From the NCBI RefSeq assembly GCF_013266735.1, contig NZ_JABSNU010000002.1, forward strand, positions 248,001 through 312,000: DNA of 64,000 nt. The letters are read 5' to 3'. Under the pieces are notes generated by a model. It was not told the DNA's origin. It saw only the letters and a program-made list of their open reading frames with translations, and searched no databases. This document shows, in pieces, positions 1 through 8,132 of this stretch. The translations under genes were made by a program, and so were the position numbers. How positions within the stretch are numbered: position 1 is the stretch's first letter; each line of letters opens with the position of its first letter. The DNA comes from Pedobacter foliorum. Lineage in GTDB: Bacteria > Bacteroidota > Bacteroidia > Sphingobacteriales > Sphingobacteriaceae.

Positions 1-209
1 AACCATTTATCCAAAGCTTGAGCGGACACTTGATCTTGAACTTTGTTTTTAGCTATAACGTCATAAATCTGATAATCTCTGGTACTATTACTCATTGTAG
101 GAGCTCCAGAAGAGAATAATTTTATGACTAGAAAAAACACATAAAGTACCAATATTACGGAGGCTAAAGAATTAAGGAATTTGATGATTTTGTTGTCGGA
201 TAGTCTCAT
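1..209 (-). CDS. Partial small membrane protein of unknown function (N-terminus only)
   Basis: The reading frame starts at an ATG whose first base is 209 and runs off the left edge after about 69 codons. Residues 12-30 form a hydrophobic stretch (SLASVILVLYVFFLVIKLF) suited to one membrane segment, preceded by a basic N-terminus, and followed by a polar segment. A Bacteroidetes -7 element (TACTTTTG on the minus strand, 232-239) lies about 23 bases upstream, which supports this start. The rest of the protein is outside the window, so no family can be assigned. It could be a small sensor or anchor protein; that is a guess. Confidence 0.6.
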   Translation of the reverse strand, partial: MRLSDNKIIKFLNSLASVILVLYVFFLVIKLFSSGAPTMSNSTRDYQIYDVIAKNKVQDQVSAQALDKW

Positions 210-231
210 GTTTATTAGAGTTAATTCAAAA

Positions 232-239
232 CAAAAGTA
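232..239 (-). promoter_or_regulatory. -7 promoter element for the partial membrane gene
   Basis: Minus-strand TACTTTTG fits the Bacteroidetes -7 consensus TAnnTTTG. It sits just upstream of the ATG at 209. I see no clear -33 TTTG. Confidence 0.4.
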
Positions 240-242
240 AAG

Positions 243-290
243 ATTATTTAAAATAAAACAACTAATTATTATTGTTTTATTTTAAATAAT
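243..290. terminator. Long AT-rich inverted repeat, probable terminator
   Basis: Two 19-base arms (ATTATTTAAAATAAAACAA and its complement) flank a 10-base loop. It lies downstream of the beta-helix gene at 371-2047 (minus strand) and could end its transcript. The arms are AT-only apart from one C/G pair, so stem stability is modest. Confidence 0.45.
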
Positions 291-370
291 TAAATTTTAT
301 CAATAATATGGCTACTGGGGTCTTTTGGTGGAAAGGTTAGAAAGGCGAAAAAAAAGCGCAAACATTACAA

Positions 371-2047
371 TTAATTAGTCTTAACCTTTATATCCTTGAA
401 CATGAACGGATTGTCACTGATTCTCAGCGCTTTCTTACTTGCGGTAGTGATGTTCTTGAGAATAATCTCATTAGTTTTGATATAGGGGAACTTTTCCTGA
501 TAGGTACTGTCTGTCATTTCCGGATTGAAATTGGTGAAAATGGAAGGTCCCTGGTAATTATCCGAATGCTTAGAATCGTCAATTCTGAGATTTTCAATGG
601 TGATCCGTTCCGGCATATAGCACGTATAGCCGAAATCATGCTGACCTGAATAAGATCCGCTTATCAGGGAAGCGCTGATGGGTTTGCCGCCTGCTGGCAC
701 AAAGACGCAGTTACGAATCACCAGCTCTCCCTGCCAAGTACTGCCGTAGTCGGAGCGCAGGTTGACAAAGCTTCGTCCATTGACAGTGGAGTTTTCGATT
801 GTTAAGAGTCCACTGCCAATGGCATTGATCCCCATGTGTCCAAGGGTTGAGTTGCGGATGGTGGCGTTGGCAACCCCTTGGTGCGCATCAAATCGGGAGA
901 GTGTACAACTATCATAAAGGAGATTTTTGCAAAAGTTTGAGCCTAAAATCCCCCAATACTTATTGTCGTTGATGTCGTTGGTCTGGCTGCAATTCAGGAA
1001 AGATACATTAAGGGCACGGTTGACAGAAAGGTCGTAGGTGCCCATTGTTACAGGTTTACCTGCTGCACCGATAGTGCTATAGGTTAGGTGTCCGGTTAGG
1101 ATGGTGTTTTTTACCGTTACATAGGCGCAGTCACCGATGCTAATGAAGCCTCCATATGGCGCACCTTGGTCTCCTTCGCCCTTGATGTGATGTTGCAAGC
1201 CTTCAATAAGCACGTGGGATCGTCTGATCGCTATGTTCCGATTATAATACGTGTATTTTGATTCGGCTTTATTGGCAATTGTGGTGAAGTGGCCTCCGGT
1301 GATTTTCAGCAGATTCTCATCGATGGGTAGAGCGGTGAGATCTGTGATCTGTTCGAAATCCCAGATGATTGGTGCATTCATATCCACGTTGCCGTTTTTG
1401 TCTGCCAGAAAGATATCGGTTTGCGAAGAGCCATTGTTTTGGTTTAGTCCAAACCGGATGTATTGTTTTACGTTGGAATTTGTGACCGTGATTAAACATG
1501 GGCCGGGTAAAGACACAGCGATTTTTTCCTGGTTCCTCTTAAGTGAGGATATCGTTTTCAGTTTAAACGGTTTTAATGATGAACTCATTGTGAAAACAGA
1601 TGCATCGCGATTTTCTACTTCGGTATCATCAATGATGAAGGCCGCCGTGCCGAAATCTGTGTCCGTTTGGATGAACGCTGTGCGTTCCTTCCCTCCAATA
1701 TAGTAGGTGGCTCCAGAGTCGGCTTTAACCAAAAGGCCGTGCAGGTTGGCAAATGCATGGGTTGCGGCGATAACATCCATATCATCAGTCTTTCCATTGC
1801 CTTTAGCACCGAAGTCACTGTAGTGAACAAATCCGGCGGCTTTAAACTTAAGAACTTCCTTTGGTGATACGTTGATCTGTAATTCCTCGTTGTTGTTGGT
1901 GTATACCTGGGTTTTATGCTCCTGAGATGTGATCACTACATTATTTTCAAGTGCGGCTTTATTCTGTGCCTGCGTTACCAATACACAGTTTAAAAAGAGG
2001 AACATTAGAAATGTGCACTTCATGATAAGGATTAGTTTAGCCGTCAT
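371..2047 (-). CDS. Secreted right-handed beta-helix (pectate-lyase-3-like) protein
   Basis: This 558-residue protein has a Sec signal peptide (hydrophobic stretch ending TQAQ near residue 28). It then carries the N-terminal entry motif of polysaccharide-lyase/epimerase beta-helices (YSDFGAKGNGKTDD, about residues 75-90). The middle is made of short repeated strands ending in polar turns (for example VTVKNTIL, ATIRNSTL, LTIENSTV), which is what beta-helix coils look like. It is expected to be periplasmic or surface exposed and to act on an acidic polysaccharide, but the catalytic residues cannot be picked out by eye, so the activity is inferred. An internal ATG at 2023 (MKCTFLM) would give a more ordinary signal peptide and may be the true start. 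No SusC/D pair or sulfatase lies next to it. Confidence 0.7.
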   Translation of the reverse strand: MTAKLILIMKCTFLMFLFLNCVLVTQAQNKAALENNVVITSQEHKTQVYTNNNEELQINVSPKEVLKFKAAGFVHYSDFGAKGNGKTDDMDVIAATHAFANLHGLLVKADSGATYYIGGKERTAFIQTDTDFGTAAFIIDDTEVENRDASVFTMSSSLKPFKLKTISSLKRNQEKIAVSLPGPCLITVTNSNVKQYIRFGLNQNNGSSQTDIFLADKNGNVDMNAPIIWDFEQITDLTALPIDENLLKITGGHFTTIANKAESKYTYYNRNIAIRRSHVLIEGLQHHIKGEGDQGAPYGGFISIGDCAYVTVKNTILTGHLTYSTIGAAGKPVTMGTYDLSVNRALNVSFLNCSQTNDINDNKYWGILGSNFCKNLLYDSCTLSRFDAHQGVANATIRNSTLGHMGINAIGSGLLTIENSTVNGRSFVNLRSDYGSTWQGELVIRNCVFVPAGGKPISASLISGSYSGQHDFGYTCYMPERITIENLRIDDSKHSDNYQGPSIFTNFNPEMTDSTYQEKFPYIKTNEIILKNITTASKKALRISDNPFMFKDIKVKTN

Positions 2048-2162
2048 TAATTTTAAAATGGTCAGTAAGATTTTTTGAAGGTTGTCTTATGGATTAAGAT
2101 ATGTATAAACCGGGTATGGTACAAACTTTTTTGTGCGGTGTTATTACTATCTATTACTCACA

Positions 2163-2185
2163 GAATCACTCACCAATCTTATGGG
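2163..2185. repeat. 23-base repeat, copy 1 (second copy at 36672)
   Basis: A 23-base sequence starting GAATCACTCACC is identical at 36672-36694, and similarity continues weakly for about 30 more bases. Here it abuts the tRNA-Ser flank repeat at 2215. A diverged form (GAATGATTCACCAATT) precedes the 10 kb flank copy at about 9908. I infer it is part of the ancestral att region or an element end. Confidence 0.5.
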
Positions 2186-2214
2186 GAGTAATGGGTATTT
2201 TGGTTTCGATTAAA

Positions 2215-2278
2215 ACAAAAAAACCTGAAATCTTACGATTCCAGGTTTTTTGTAGGTTTTGATACCTTGGCGGAGAGT
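2215..2278 (-). repeat. tRNA-Ser 3' end plus terminator remnant, copy 1 (att-like)
   Basis: This stretch matches the region at 41781-41845: the terminator hairpin (CCTGAAATC, 4-base loop, GATTCCAGG), the spacer TGTAGGTTTTGATACCT, then the complement of the tRNA-Ser CCA end and the 3' strand of its acceptor stem (TGGCGGAGAGT). After 2278 the tRNA similarity stops. It is what a displaced tRNA 3' end looks like after site-specific integration. The rest of 2048-2564 holds no supportable gene. Confidence 0.7.
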
Positions 2279-2564
2279 ATTGAATAGTAAAATTGGTTGC
2301 TAATTGGAGGCTCTAGTGAGGTTAACAAATTCATTGTATAGCATCGCCTGTTGCGTTAATTGCATTATTGGCCTCAGAATGCTTGCCGCAAGACTCTTTA
2401 TAATACAAAATATTTTTTTCTCTTATCTATTTGTTATTCATGTAGATATTTGTTTAGTTAAATGTAAGAATTATATTTATAACCTCCGAATAATTATGGT
2501 TAAACCATTTTAATGCGGAGGTTGATGATGATTGATTATTCATATCGTTTAAGAAAATTTGTAA

Positions 2565-2930
2565 ATGAATAATTCAATTGGCGAATACCTTAGGTTAAAG
2601 TTAAGGAGTAAGAACATTTCAAATAAAGAAGCTGGGGCTTCAATTGGTTTATCTGAGTCAGCCTTTGAAAAAATTTTAACGCAGGATGATATTTATGCTT
2701 CGAGAATAGTTAAGTTATCTGAGCTTCTAAAAGAGAACCTTTTAGAATATTACTATAAAATCGAACCGATCAAATCGCTGATTCTAATGGAAAAAAATGA
2801 GCATAAATCTGCTCTACGCAACCTTAGTGATAAGATTGAATCGCAAAAGGAGGTGATTGATAGTAAGGAAGAGTTGTTGGTAACACAACGTAAATATATT
2901 TATGAATTGGAGACACGTCTTAAGAAATAA
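2565..2930 (+). CDS. Small XRE-like DNA-binding protein with C-terminal coiled coil
   Basis: This 121-residue protein begins with a helix-turn-helix-like segment (IGEYLRLKLRSKNISNKEAG, then ASIGLSESAFEKIL, about residues 5-37), as in XRE-type regulators. The second half (about 75-120) is highly charged and heptad-like (NLSDKIESQKEVIDSKEELL), so a dimerising coiled coil is likely. It is the first gene of a plus-strand trio and probably regulates the two uncharacterised genes behind it or an associated mobile element. The location between tRNA flank remnants marks it as island cargo. Family assignment is by pattern only. Confidence 0.6.
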   Translation: MNNSIGEYLRLKLRSKNISNKEAGASIGLSESAFEKILTQDDIYASRIVKLSELLKENLLEYYYKIEPIKSLILMEKNEHKSALRNLSDKIESQKEVIDSKEELLVTQRKYIYELETRLKK

Positions 2931-2947
2931 AGCTTGTCGCTGGTAAA

Positions 2948-3310
2948 ATGGAAGAAAAAGAAGAAAACCGTTTACGGGTAACCGAATTTAAATTGTGGTT
3001 GGAATTTGAAGAGGTTGATCCAGATTCATGGGACAAAGAAAACGACTTTGCAAATATTCATATTGAGACAGCTGATGGCAGACTTTATGGAATAAATGTT
3101 TGGACTTTTAAGTTTTTGGAAACTTCAATAGCTCAAGATATAATGGAAAAAAGCAACTTAAATGGCCGTTATATTATTCCTCCAGATTTATTTGTTAGAG
3201 AGCTGACAAGGGAGTGTATTAATGAGACAATAACCGACCTGCTTAAAATAGATGATCTAGAAAAAGTTTTAAATCCAAGTATTTTAAGTTTAAAGGAAAA
3301 TAGCAAATGA
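2948..3310 (+). CDS. Uncharacterised acidic protein, island cargo
   Basis: I do not recognise this 120-residue protein. It has no signal peptide or membrane segment and is rich in Glu and Asp. The core (FKLWLEFEEVDP, then FANIHIETADGRLYGINVWTF) looks like a small alpha/beta or beta-sandwich domain. The stop overlaps the start of the next gene by four bases, so the two are translationally coupled and likely work together. Size, acidity, pairing and location resemble immunity or accessory proteins of mobile elements, but no toxin partner is visible. Function is unknown. Confidence 0.6.
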   Translation: MEEKEENRLRVTEFKLWLEFEEVDPDSWDKENDFANIHIETADGRLYGINVWTFKFLETSIAQDIMEKSNLNGRYIIPPDLFVRELTRECINETITDLLKIDDLEKVLNPSILSLKENSK

Positions 3311-3639
3311 TAGGCTTTTTATATATAGACGATGATAAAATTGGTGAAGTTGATTTCAAGGTAACTGATGAAAGTATGGGTGGAATTGGAGGTAATTTGA
3401 TTTCAAATGAGAATTACAGAAAATATCAGCAAATCATCCAACAGCATTGCACAAGGTGTGGAATCTCTAATATTGATAACTTTAATTTTAGAATCGTGCT
3501 TGAAGATAATACTGAGCTGATACCTCAAGGTGGTATTGGCGTAACAGACTTGGTCGAGTTTGATGAAGTTTATGTGGAATCAGTTGGATTAGATTTGTCA
3601 ATGTTAAAAGGAGAGGCGTTTAATAAAACAGGAAAATAA
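3307..3639 (+). CDS. Uncharacterised protein coupled to the preceding gene
   Basis: This 110-residue protein is not recognised. It is predicted to be soluble and beta-rich, starting IGFLYIDDDKIGEVDFKV, with a glycine cluster (SMGGIGG) and an acidic C-terminal third. Cysteines lie in HCTRCG near residues 47-52, an isolated CxxC-like pair. The ATG overlaps the previous stop (ATGA). A strong hairpin at 3642 follows its stop directly, so the three-gene unit from 2565 ends here. With its neighbour it may form a complex, which is an inference from coupling alone. Confidence 0.6.
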   Translation: MIGFLYIDDDKIGEVDFKVTDESMGGIGGNLISNENYRKYQQIIQQHCTRCGISNIDNFNFRIVLEDNTELIPQGGIGVTDLVEFDEVYVESVGLDLSMLKGEAFNKTGK

Positions 3640-3641
3640 GA

Positions 3642-3672
3642 AAGCGGGAATGATCTCCGACCATTCCCGCTT
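3642..3672 (+). terminator. Terminator hairpin after the 2565-3639 gene unit
   Basis: Arms AAGCGGGAATG and CATTCCCGCTT pair perfectly around a 9-base loop, immediately downstream of the stop at 3639. The U-tract is short, so it may act partly as an RNA-stabilising 3' end. Confidence 0.65.
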
Positions 3673-3738
3673 CATCTAAATTAACGCTCTCATATGTAAA
3701 GACGTTAATCAGGGCTAGATATTGTGTTACCCGATAAA

Positions 3739-3860
3739 TTAAGTTACTGCATACTTCTTTTTAAGTGTTGCCATATCAGCACCAACTTTAATATCCAGTA
3801 TTTTAGCATAGTGTTGTGTGGTTTGAATATTAGTATACCCGAACATCTTAGATATACCAA
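3739..3860 (-). pseudogene. Tyrosine recombinase (integrase) C-terminal remnant 1
   Basis: On the minus strand the frame ending at the stop 3741-3739 reads SKMFGYTNIQTTQHYAKILD, then a tail ending KKKYAVT. This is the C-terminal hallmark of Bacteroidetes tyrosine recombinases, with the nucleophilic Tyr in HYAKIL. Upstream the similarity decays within about 30 codons, and the catalytic RxxH region and core-binding domain are absent, so the gene is dead. The rest of the gap to 4088 shows no other gene. It supports the reading of this segment as an old island. Confidence 0.75.
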
Positions 3861-4054
3861 TAATCCGTGGTGAGTGTTTGCAGTTAGAAGCGAAGATTTT
3901 TATCCCACGTAAGATGGTCAGATTGTAATACTTATAATTTTTTGTTGGTTGGTTTGAGCCTGACTGGCTCCTCCGCTCTCCTAATAACGCTGGATTTTTT
4001 TGCCTTAAAGCCGTATTTTGCTACTTCTAATTAGGCGGACTACTTTATCTAAAC

Positions 4055-4062
4055 TATATTTG
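4055..4062 (+). promoter_or_regulatory. -7 promoter element for the YdeI-like gene
   Basis: TATATTTG matches TAnnTTTG exactly and ends 26 bases before the ATG at 4089. No convincing -33 element is seen. Confidence 0.45.
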
Positions 4063-4088
4063 GGCAGTCGTATTTGTAGAGAATTTTT

Positions 4089-4310
4089 ATGCTAAAAAAA
4101 GGAGAACATATAGAGGGTACACCCTCGGAACTACAGTCCGTTTTAGAAAATGATGCCGAAGCAAGTGCTTTTTTTGAAAGCCTTTCTAAATCATATAAGC
4201 AAGGGTACTGCGACTGGGTAGGTAGTGCAAAACAGGAAGATACCCGAAAAGTACGGGCAGGGAAGGCGTTGATCATGTTGCAAAACAAACAAAAAACGCT
4301 TAAGACATAG
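4089..4310 (+). CDS. Short YdeI/OmpD-associated (OmdA) family protein
   Basis: The 73 residues match the C-terminal half of YdeI/OmdA proteins: VLENDAEASAFFESLSKS, then YCDWVGSAKQEDTRKVRAGKA. The same pattern forms the C-terminus of the protein at 39695-40324 (VFESKSDSFRKEYIIWISDA). Full family members usually carry an extra N-terminal domain, so this is either a stand-alone short form or a truncated copy. A promoter element in front suggests it is expressed. In the family, roles in peptide resistance have been proposed, but the biochemical function is unclear. Confidence 0.6.
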   Translation: MLKKGEHIEGTPSELQSVLENDAEASAFFESLSKSYKQGYCDWVGSAKQEDTRKVRAGKALIMLQNKQKTLKT

Positions 4311-4402
4311 ATAGTTACTCGCCGTGCCCTAACAAAATGAAAGATTAGATATTAAAGTTTTTTATTTAATTTAGATAGAAGCTTTTACAGAGCATAGATT
4401 AT

Positions 4403-4795
4403 ATGACGCTACTCTTTGAAACTAATGTATTGTGGAGTACAGACTATGAATTGACTCAAAAAAATGAGTACGATCATATGGCAGCGCAATTTTCTGGGAT
4501 TCCACCAATTCATGATCATCAAGGCGATTTGAGACTTACAGATGGTAATATTCTAATTGAAGGTGACGTTGATTTAATAATAAACCTCTCTGATATTGAG
4601 CAGCTTTATCGGGGTTTTGATGAATTTTATCGGCCAAATTTTATTAAAAATTTGGGATTGTTTTGCCAGCCGGTTAGAATAAAATATACCGAAAGATTTT
4701 CGATACATACCATCTATTTAATAGCAGGGTACAATTTTTTGGGCTGTACGAATGGAAAAGCATTGTTTAATATGCTTCAGAAGATGCTTTCATGA
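4403..4795 (+). CDS. Hypothetical protein, possibly PH-like fold
   Basis: This 130-residue soluble protein is not assigned to a named family. A beta-rich middle (GDLRLTDGNILIEGDVDLII) is followed by SDIEQLYRGFDEFYRP and a second strand-rich part (QPVRIKYTERF). That order recalls small PH-like domains found in Bacteroidetes, but this is weak. It converges with the transporter gene at 4806, with 10 bases between the stops. No neighbour suggests a role. Confidence 0.5.
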   Translation: MTLLFETNVLWSTDYELTQKNEYDHMAAQFSGIPPIHDHQGDLRLTDGNILIEGDVDLIINLSDIEQLYRGFDEFYRPNFIKNLGLFCQPVRIKYTERFSIHTIYLIAGYNFLGCTNGKALFNMLQKMLS

Positions 4796-4805
4796 TTTGT
4801 ATCTG

Positions 4806-5527
4806 CTATACTTTCACTCCAAATGAGTACCCCACCAAAGCAGTTAATGCCATGGCAATTGTTCCCCAAAGGGTAATCCGGACAACCGCTTTTGCGATAC
4901 CGGAGCCTCCCGTACGTGCGGCGAATGCCCCCAGAATAGCCAGAAAGACGATCGAAAAACCGTACAAGAAAAATTCCATATTCTTTACCGGAAAAAACAG
5001 AGCTATCATAAAAGGTAAAGTACCACCTGCTGTAAACGCCGCGCCAGAGGCAAGGGCTGCTTGAATAGGCTTGGCCTGTGTGATTTCATTAATGCCGAGT
5101 TCGTCTCTAAGGTGTGCTTCGAGAGCATTGTGTTGGTGCAGTTCTTTAGCAACAAGGCTGGCTGTTTCTTTTTTTAACCCGCGCTTTTCGTATATTTCTG
5201 TTAATCTTTGCAGTTCAATTTCAGGCATTTCATCCAGTTCTTGCTGTTCTCTTTTGATATCAGCTTTTTCTAAATCGGTTTGCGAACTTACCAATACATA
5301 TTCTCCGGCAGCCATTGACAGTGCTCCTGCAACTAGCCCTGCTAAGACGGCTAAAATAATCGGCTCTCTTGTACTGCTTGCCGTAGCGACGCCAATGGCG
5401 ATACTGGCAACAGATAATATCCCATCGTTGGCTCCCAGTACGGCTGCACGCAGCCAGTTGCTTTTGTGTATATAGTGATTATCTAAATAATTGTCCAGTG
5501 CATCTGTTTTTTTTTACTGCTTGCCAT
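4806..5527 (-). pseudogene. VIT1/CCC1-family transporter, frame broken in an A9 run
   Basis: The intact 169-codon part from ATG 5315 carries a soluble segment (EMPEIELQRLTEIYEKRGL) and three C-terminal membrane helices of the VIT/CCC1 family, which moves iron or manganese. The first helix lies upstream in the same frame (WLRAAVLGANDGILS, then IAIGVATAS), but that frame has a TAA and no start. The real start is the ATG at 5527 (MASSKKK). One extra A in the run of nine at 5507-5515 would join it in frame, giving about 240 residues, the usual family length. So this is a -1 frameshift, slippage-prone site, or sequencing error. It follows the GH20 gene on the same strand by 31 bases. Confidence 0.75.
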
Positions 5528-5558
5528 AACCTTTTTTTTCTTTATCTGACTGCTATCG

Positions 5559-7823
5559 CTAATAAACGACTACCTCATCACTAAACATGAAACCTTTTTT
5601 CTCATTCTTTGCCGTAATCCGAATGTAACGAGCCACATTTCCTTTAAGATCAAAAATGAAAGTTTTAAACCTTAACGAAGCATCTGTGTAAGGCACGTCG
5701 TTGTCTACCTGTTGTATAGTTTTGAAATTGATTCCATCGGTAGAAAGGGCAATTTTAACATTGGCCGGCATATATACTCCCGGACCGGTTAATTGCATAT
5801 ACCTCATTTTTAATTGGTGTAATGCTTGCTGATTTTCCATGTCAATTGTTACATCCAGATCACCAAGGAAACCTTGCCACTGTCCGTCTCCATAAGTAAG
5901 GTCGCCGGTTTGGCCGTTCACCAGTGTCAGCTCTTTTTGTGCCGGATAACTGCTACTATACTCATTATTATAGGTTACTTTTTTACCGATTGCTTTATGC
6001 ACGTCGATTTCCAGCTCCTGTACTTTTCCTGCAGGGAGTTGATCCTTGAAAATTACGGCTTTAACTGTTCCGGTTTGCGCTAAGGAAATCTCGTTTTGAT
6101 ACAATGGCGACTTAACTGTTGGCGTAGTTCCGTCCAATGTATACCTGATTTCTGGTTGGAATTGCTCTGAATTGATCGTTATCCGGGCAATTTTAGTGGT
6201 CATATCAAGATTAGAAATGATACTCAGCTCGTTGGATGGCGGATAATAATTTACATTAAACTGCTGTAACAGCCGATAGTGCTTTTGCAGGCGGGATTGA
6301 AAATCATCCCAATTTTTCTGGGATACTGATGTCCATGCAATTTCTGAAAGTGCAATTGCTCTTGGGAAAACCATATAATCAACCTGATTAGAGGTTGGCA
6401 TGTATTCGGCCCATACATTGGCTTGAACACCTAGTACATGTTTTCGGTTTGCAGGGTCAATTTCGGCAGGAATTGGTTGGTAGCTGTACACTTTTTTCAA
6501 AGGAAGGTAGCCACCAATAGCTTCAGGCTGCCCGATGGGGTTCGTTTGGTAGGAATCCAGGTAAAGGTGCGAGCCTGGTGTCATGATCACATCATGTCCG
6601 GAGTTGGCTGCTTCAATTCCTCCTTTTTCACCACGCCAGCTCATTACTGTCGCATCTGGGGCTAATCCACCTTCTAAAATCTCGTCCCAGCCAATCATTT
6701 TTCTGCCTCTACTGGTCAGGAAAGCTTCGATTCTCTTGATCGCGTAACTTTGTAAACCATGTTCGTCCTTCAGCTTATGATCTTTAATTACCTTTTGGCA
6801 TTTCGGACATTGTTTCCAGGCTGCTTTGTCTGCCTCGTCACCCCCGATATGGATGTATTTGGAAGGAAAGATCTTCAATACCTCATCCAGCACATTTTGA
6901 AGAAAAGTAAATGTGTCTTCATTGCCAATGCAGAATTCGGAATTCTTGTAAGGCAGGCCATAACAGGATAAATTTGGGTAGGCTGCAAGGACTTCTTCAC
7001 TATGTGCAGGCATCTCAATTTCGGGAATCACAGTAATGCCTCTTTTAGCGGCGTAGCTGATCAGCTCTTTTGCTTGCTCGGCAGTGTAGAAGCCGCCAAA
7101 TGCAGCTGGACTACCCATTTCTGCATATTTCCGGCCATTGTTCCACCAGGTTTTCCAATTTGCATCGGATCTCCACGCTGCAAACTGAGTAAGCTCCGGG
7201 TATTTCTTAATCTCTAAGCGCCAGCCAGCGCCATCGGTAAGGTGCCAGTGGAAGGTGTTTAGCTTGTATAATGATAAAAGATCGATGTATTTTTTTAGAA
7301 AAGTAAGGGGTAAAAAGTGACGGGATACATCTAGCATTAATCCGCGGTAGCCAAATGCCGGATGATCTTCGATCCATACAGCAGGTATCGATTTGGTGTC
7401 TTTCCTTGTGTACGCGATTTGACGTAACGTAGAGATACCAAGAAGGAGGGCCTGTGGCTGATGCGCGGTAATCATAATTCTGTCCTTCATGATTTCCAGA
7501 CGATAGGCATTTTGAGCAAGGGTATCTTCTTTAGATGCCTTAACTAGGATGATGCCTTGTTTTGGCAGATGCTTGATATTTTTTAACGTCTTTACTTGAT
7601 TGAATTTCAAGTAAGGATGTTCCTTCAGTAGTGCTGCTGCGTCCTTAAAATCGGCACTGGCAAAAACTTCAGTTATTGGAGTGTATAGATAGTGTCCTGT
7701 TTTAGCAATTTGAACGAGTGGTTTTGGGATGATAAATAAAGAATCCTGTGCAACAGAAATTTGAGGTGTTAAATACAATGCTGTAGCAAAAGAAAGGGCT
7801 GCGACCCATTTAGTAATCTTCAT
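5559..7823 (-). CDS. GH20 beta-N-acetylhexosaminidase, secreted
   Basis: A Sec signal peptide (about 1-26, ending VAQ) leads into a GH20b-like N-terminal domain (about 30-145) and the GH20 barrel (about 150-510). Visible motifs are HWHLTDGAGWRLE and HIGGDEADK, the catalytic Asp329-Glu330 pair of substrate-assisted hexosaminidases. A chitobiase-type C-terminal Ig-like domain (IRYTLDGTTPT) and a final F5/8C-like sugar-binding domain follow. It removes terminal GlcNAc or GalNAc in the periplasm. I chose ATG 7823 rather than the upstream TTG at 7853, because a perfect -7 element covers 7851-7858 and would exclude the longer start. It may share a transcript with the VIT gene. Confidence 0.92.
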   Translation of the reverse strand: MKITKWVAALSFATALYLTPQISVAQDSLFIIPKPLVQIAKTGHYLYTPITEVFASADFKDAAALLKEHPYLKFNQVKTLKNIKHLPKQGIILVKASKEDTLAQNAYRLEIMKDRIMITAHQPQALLLGISTLRQIAYTRKDTKSIPAVWIEDHPAFGYRGLMLDVSRHFLPLTFLKKYIDLLSLYKLNTFHWHLTDGAGWRLEIKKYPELTQFAAWRSDANWKTWWNNGRKYAEMGSPAAFGGFYTAEQAKELISYAAKRGITVIPEIEMPAHSEEVLAAYPNLSCYGLPYKNSEFCIGNEDTFTFLQNVLDEVLKIFPSKYIHIGGDEADKAAWKQCPKCQKVIKDHKLKDEHGLQSYAIKRIEAFLTSRGRKMIGWDEILEGGLAPDATVMSWRGEKGGIEAANSGHDVIMTPGSHLYLDSYQTNPIGQPEAIGGYLPLKKVYSYQPIPAEIDPANRKHVLGVQANVWAEYMPTSNQVDYMVFPRAIALSEIAWTSVSQKNWDDFQSRLQKHYRLLQQFNVNYYPPSNELSIISNLDMTTKIARITINSEQFQPEIRYTLDGTTPTVKSPLYQNEISLAQTGTVKAVIFKDQLPAGKVQELEIDVHKAIGKKVTYNNEYSSSYPAQKELTLVNGQTGDLTYGDGQWQGFLGDLDVTIDMENQQALHQLKMRYMQLTGPGVYMPANVKIALSTDGINFKTIQQVDNDVPYTDASLRFKTFIFDLKGNVARYIRITAKNEKKGFMFSDEVVVY

Positions 7824-7850
7824 GATTTTTGGTTTCGGGTTTGTGTATTT

Positions 7851-7858
7851 CAAATTTA
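7851..7858 (-). promoter_or_regulatory. -7 promoter element for the GH20 gene
   Basis: Minus-strand TAAATTTG matches TAnnTTTG and places transcription start about 20 bases before ATG 7823. It decides the start-codon choice for the hexosaminidase. Confidence 0.6.
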
Positions 7859-7980
7859 CGAATTATAAGGAGAAGAGCATTTAATTAAATGCATGGGCTT
7901 CGTAGACTTTGACTTTAATTTACTGACCGAGTGATTTGCTTACAGGATCCGAATTCGTGCGAAAATTGGTGCTGATTTAA

Positions 7981-8039
7981 AACAAAAAAGCCTGAAATCG
8001 AAAGATTCCAGGCTTTTTGTAGGTTTGATACCTTGGCGG
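7981..8039 (-). repeat. tRNA-Ser 3' flank remnant, copy 2 (att-like)
   Basis: It has the same hairpin, spacer and CCA end as the intact tRNA-Ser copies, with a few changes (loop GAAA, one T fewer in the spacer). Similarity ends six bases into the tRNA (TGGCGG at 8034-8039). The rest of the 7824-8132 gap is AT-rich and shows no gene. Confidence 0.7.
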
Positions 8040-8132
8040 GGAAGGAGGGAGTTCATTGGAACACTTGGAGGGAATATTTTTGATTTTGAGGGATATTTAC
8101 CGAAAACAGTAATATTCTAAATCTTGTAGGTG

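Noticed and set aside
2304..2513. Small frame after the first tRNA flank remnant
   Set aside because: TTG start, AT-rich, no recognisable motif and no promoter element.
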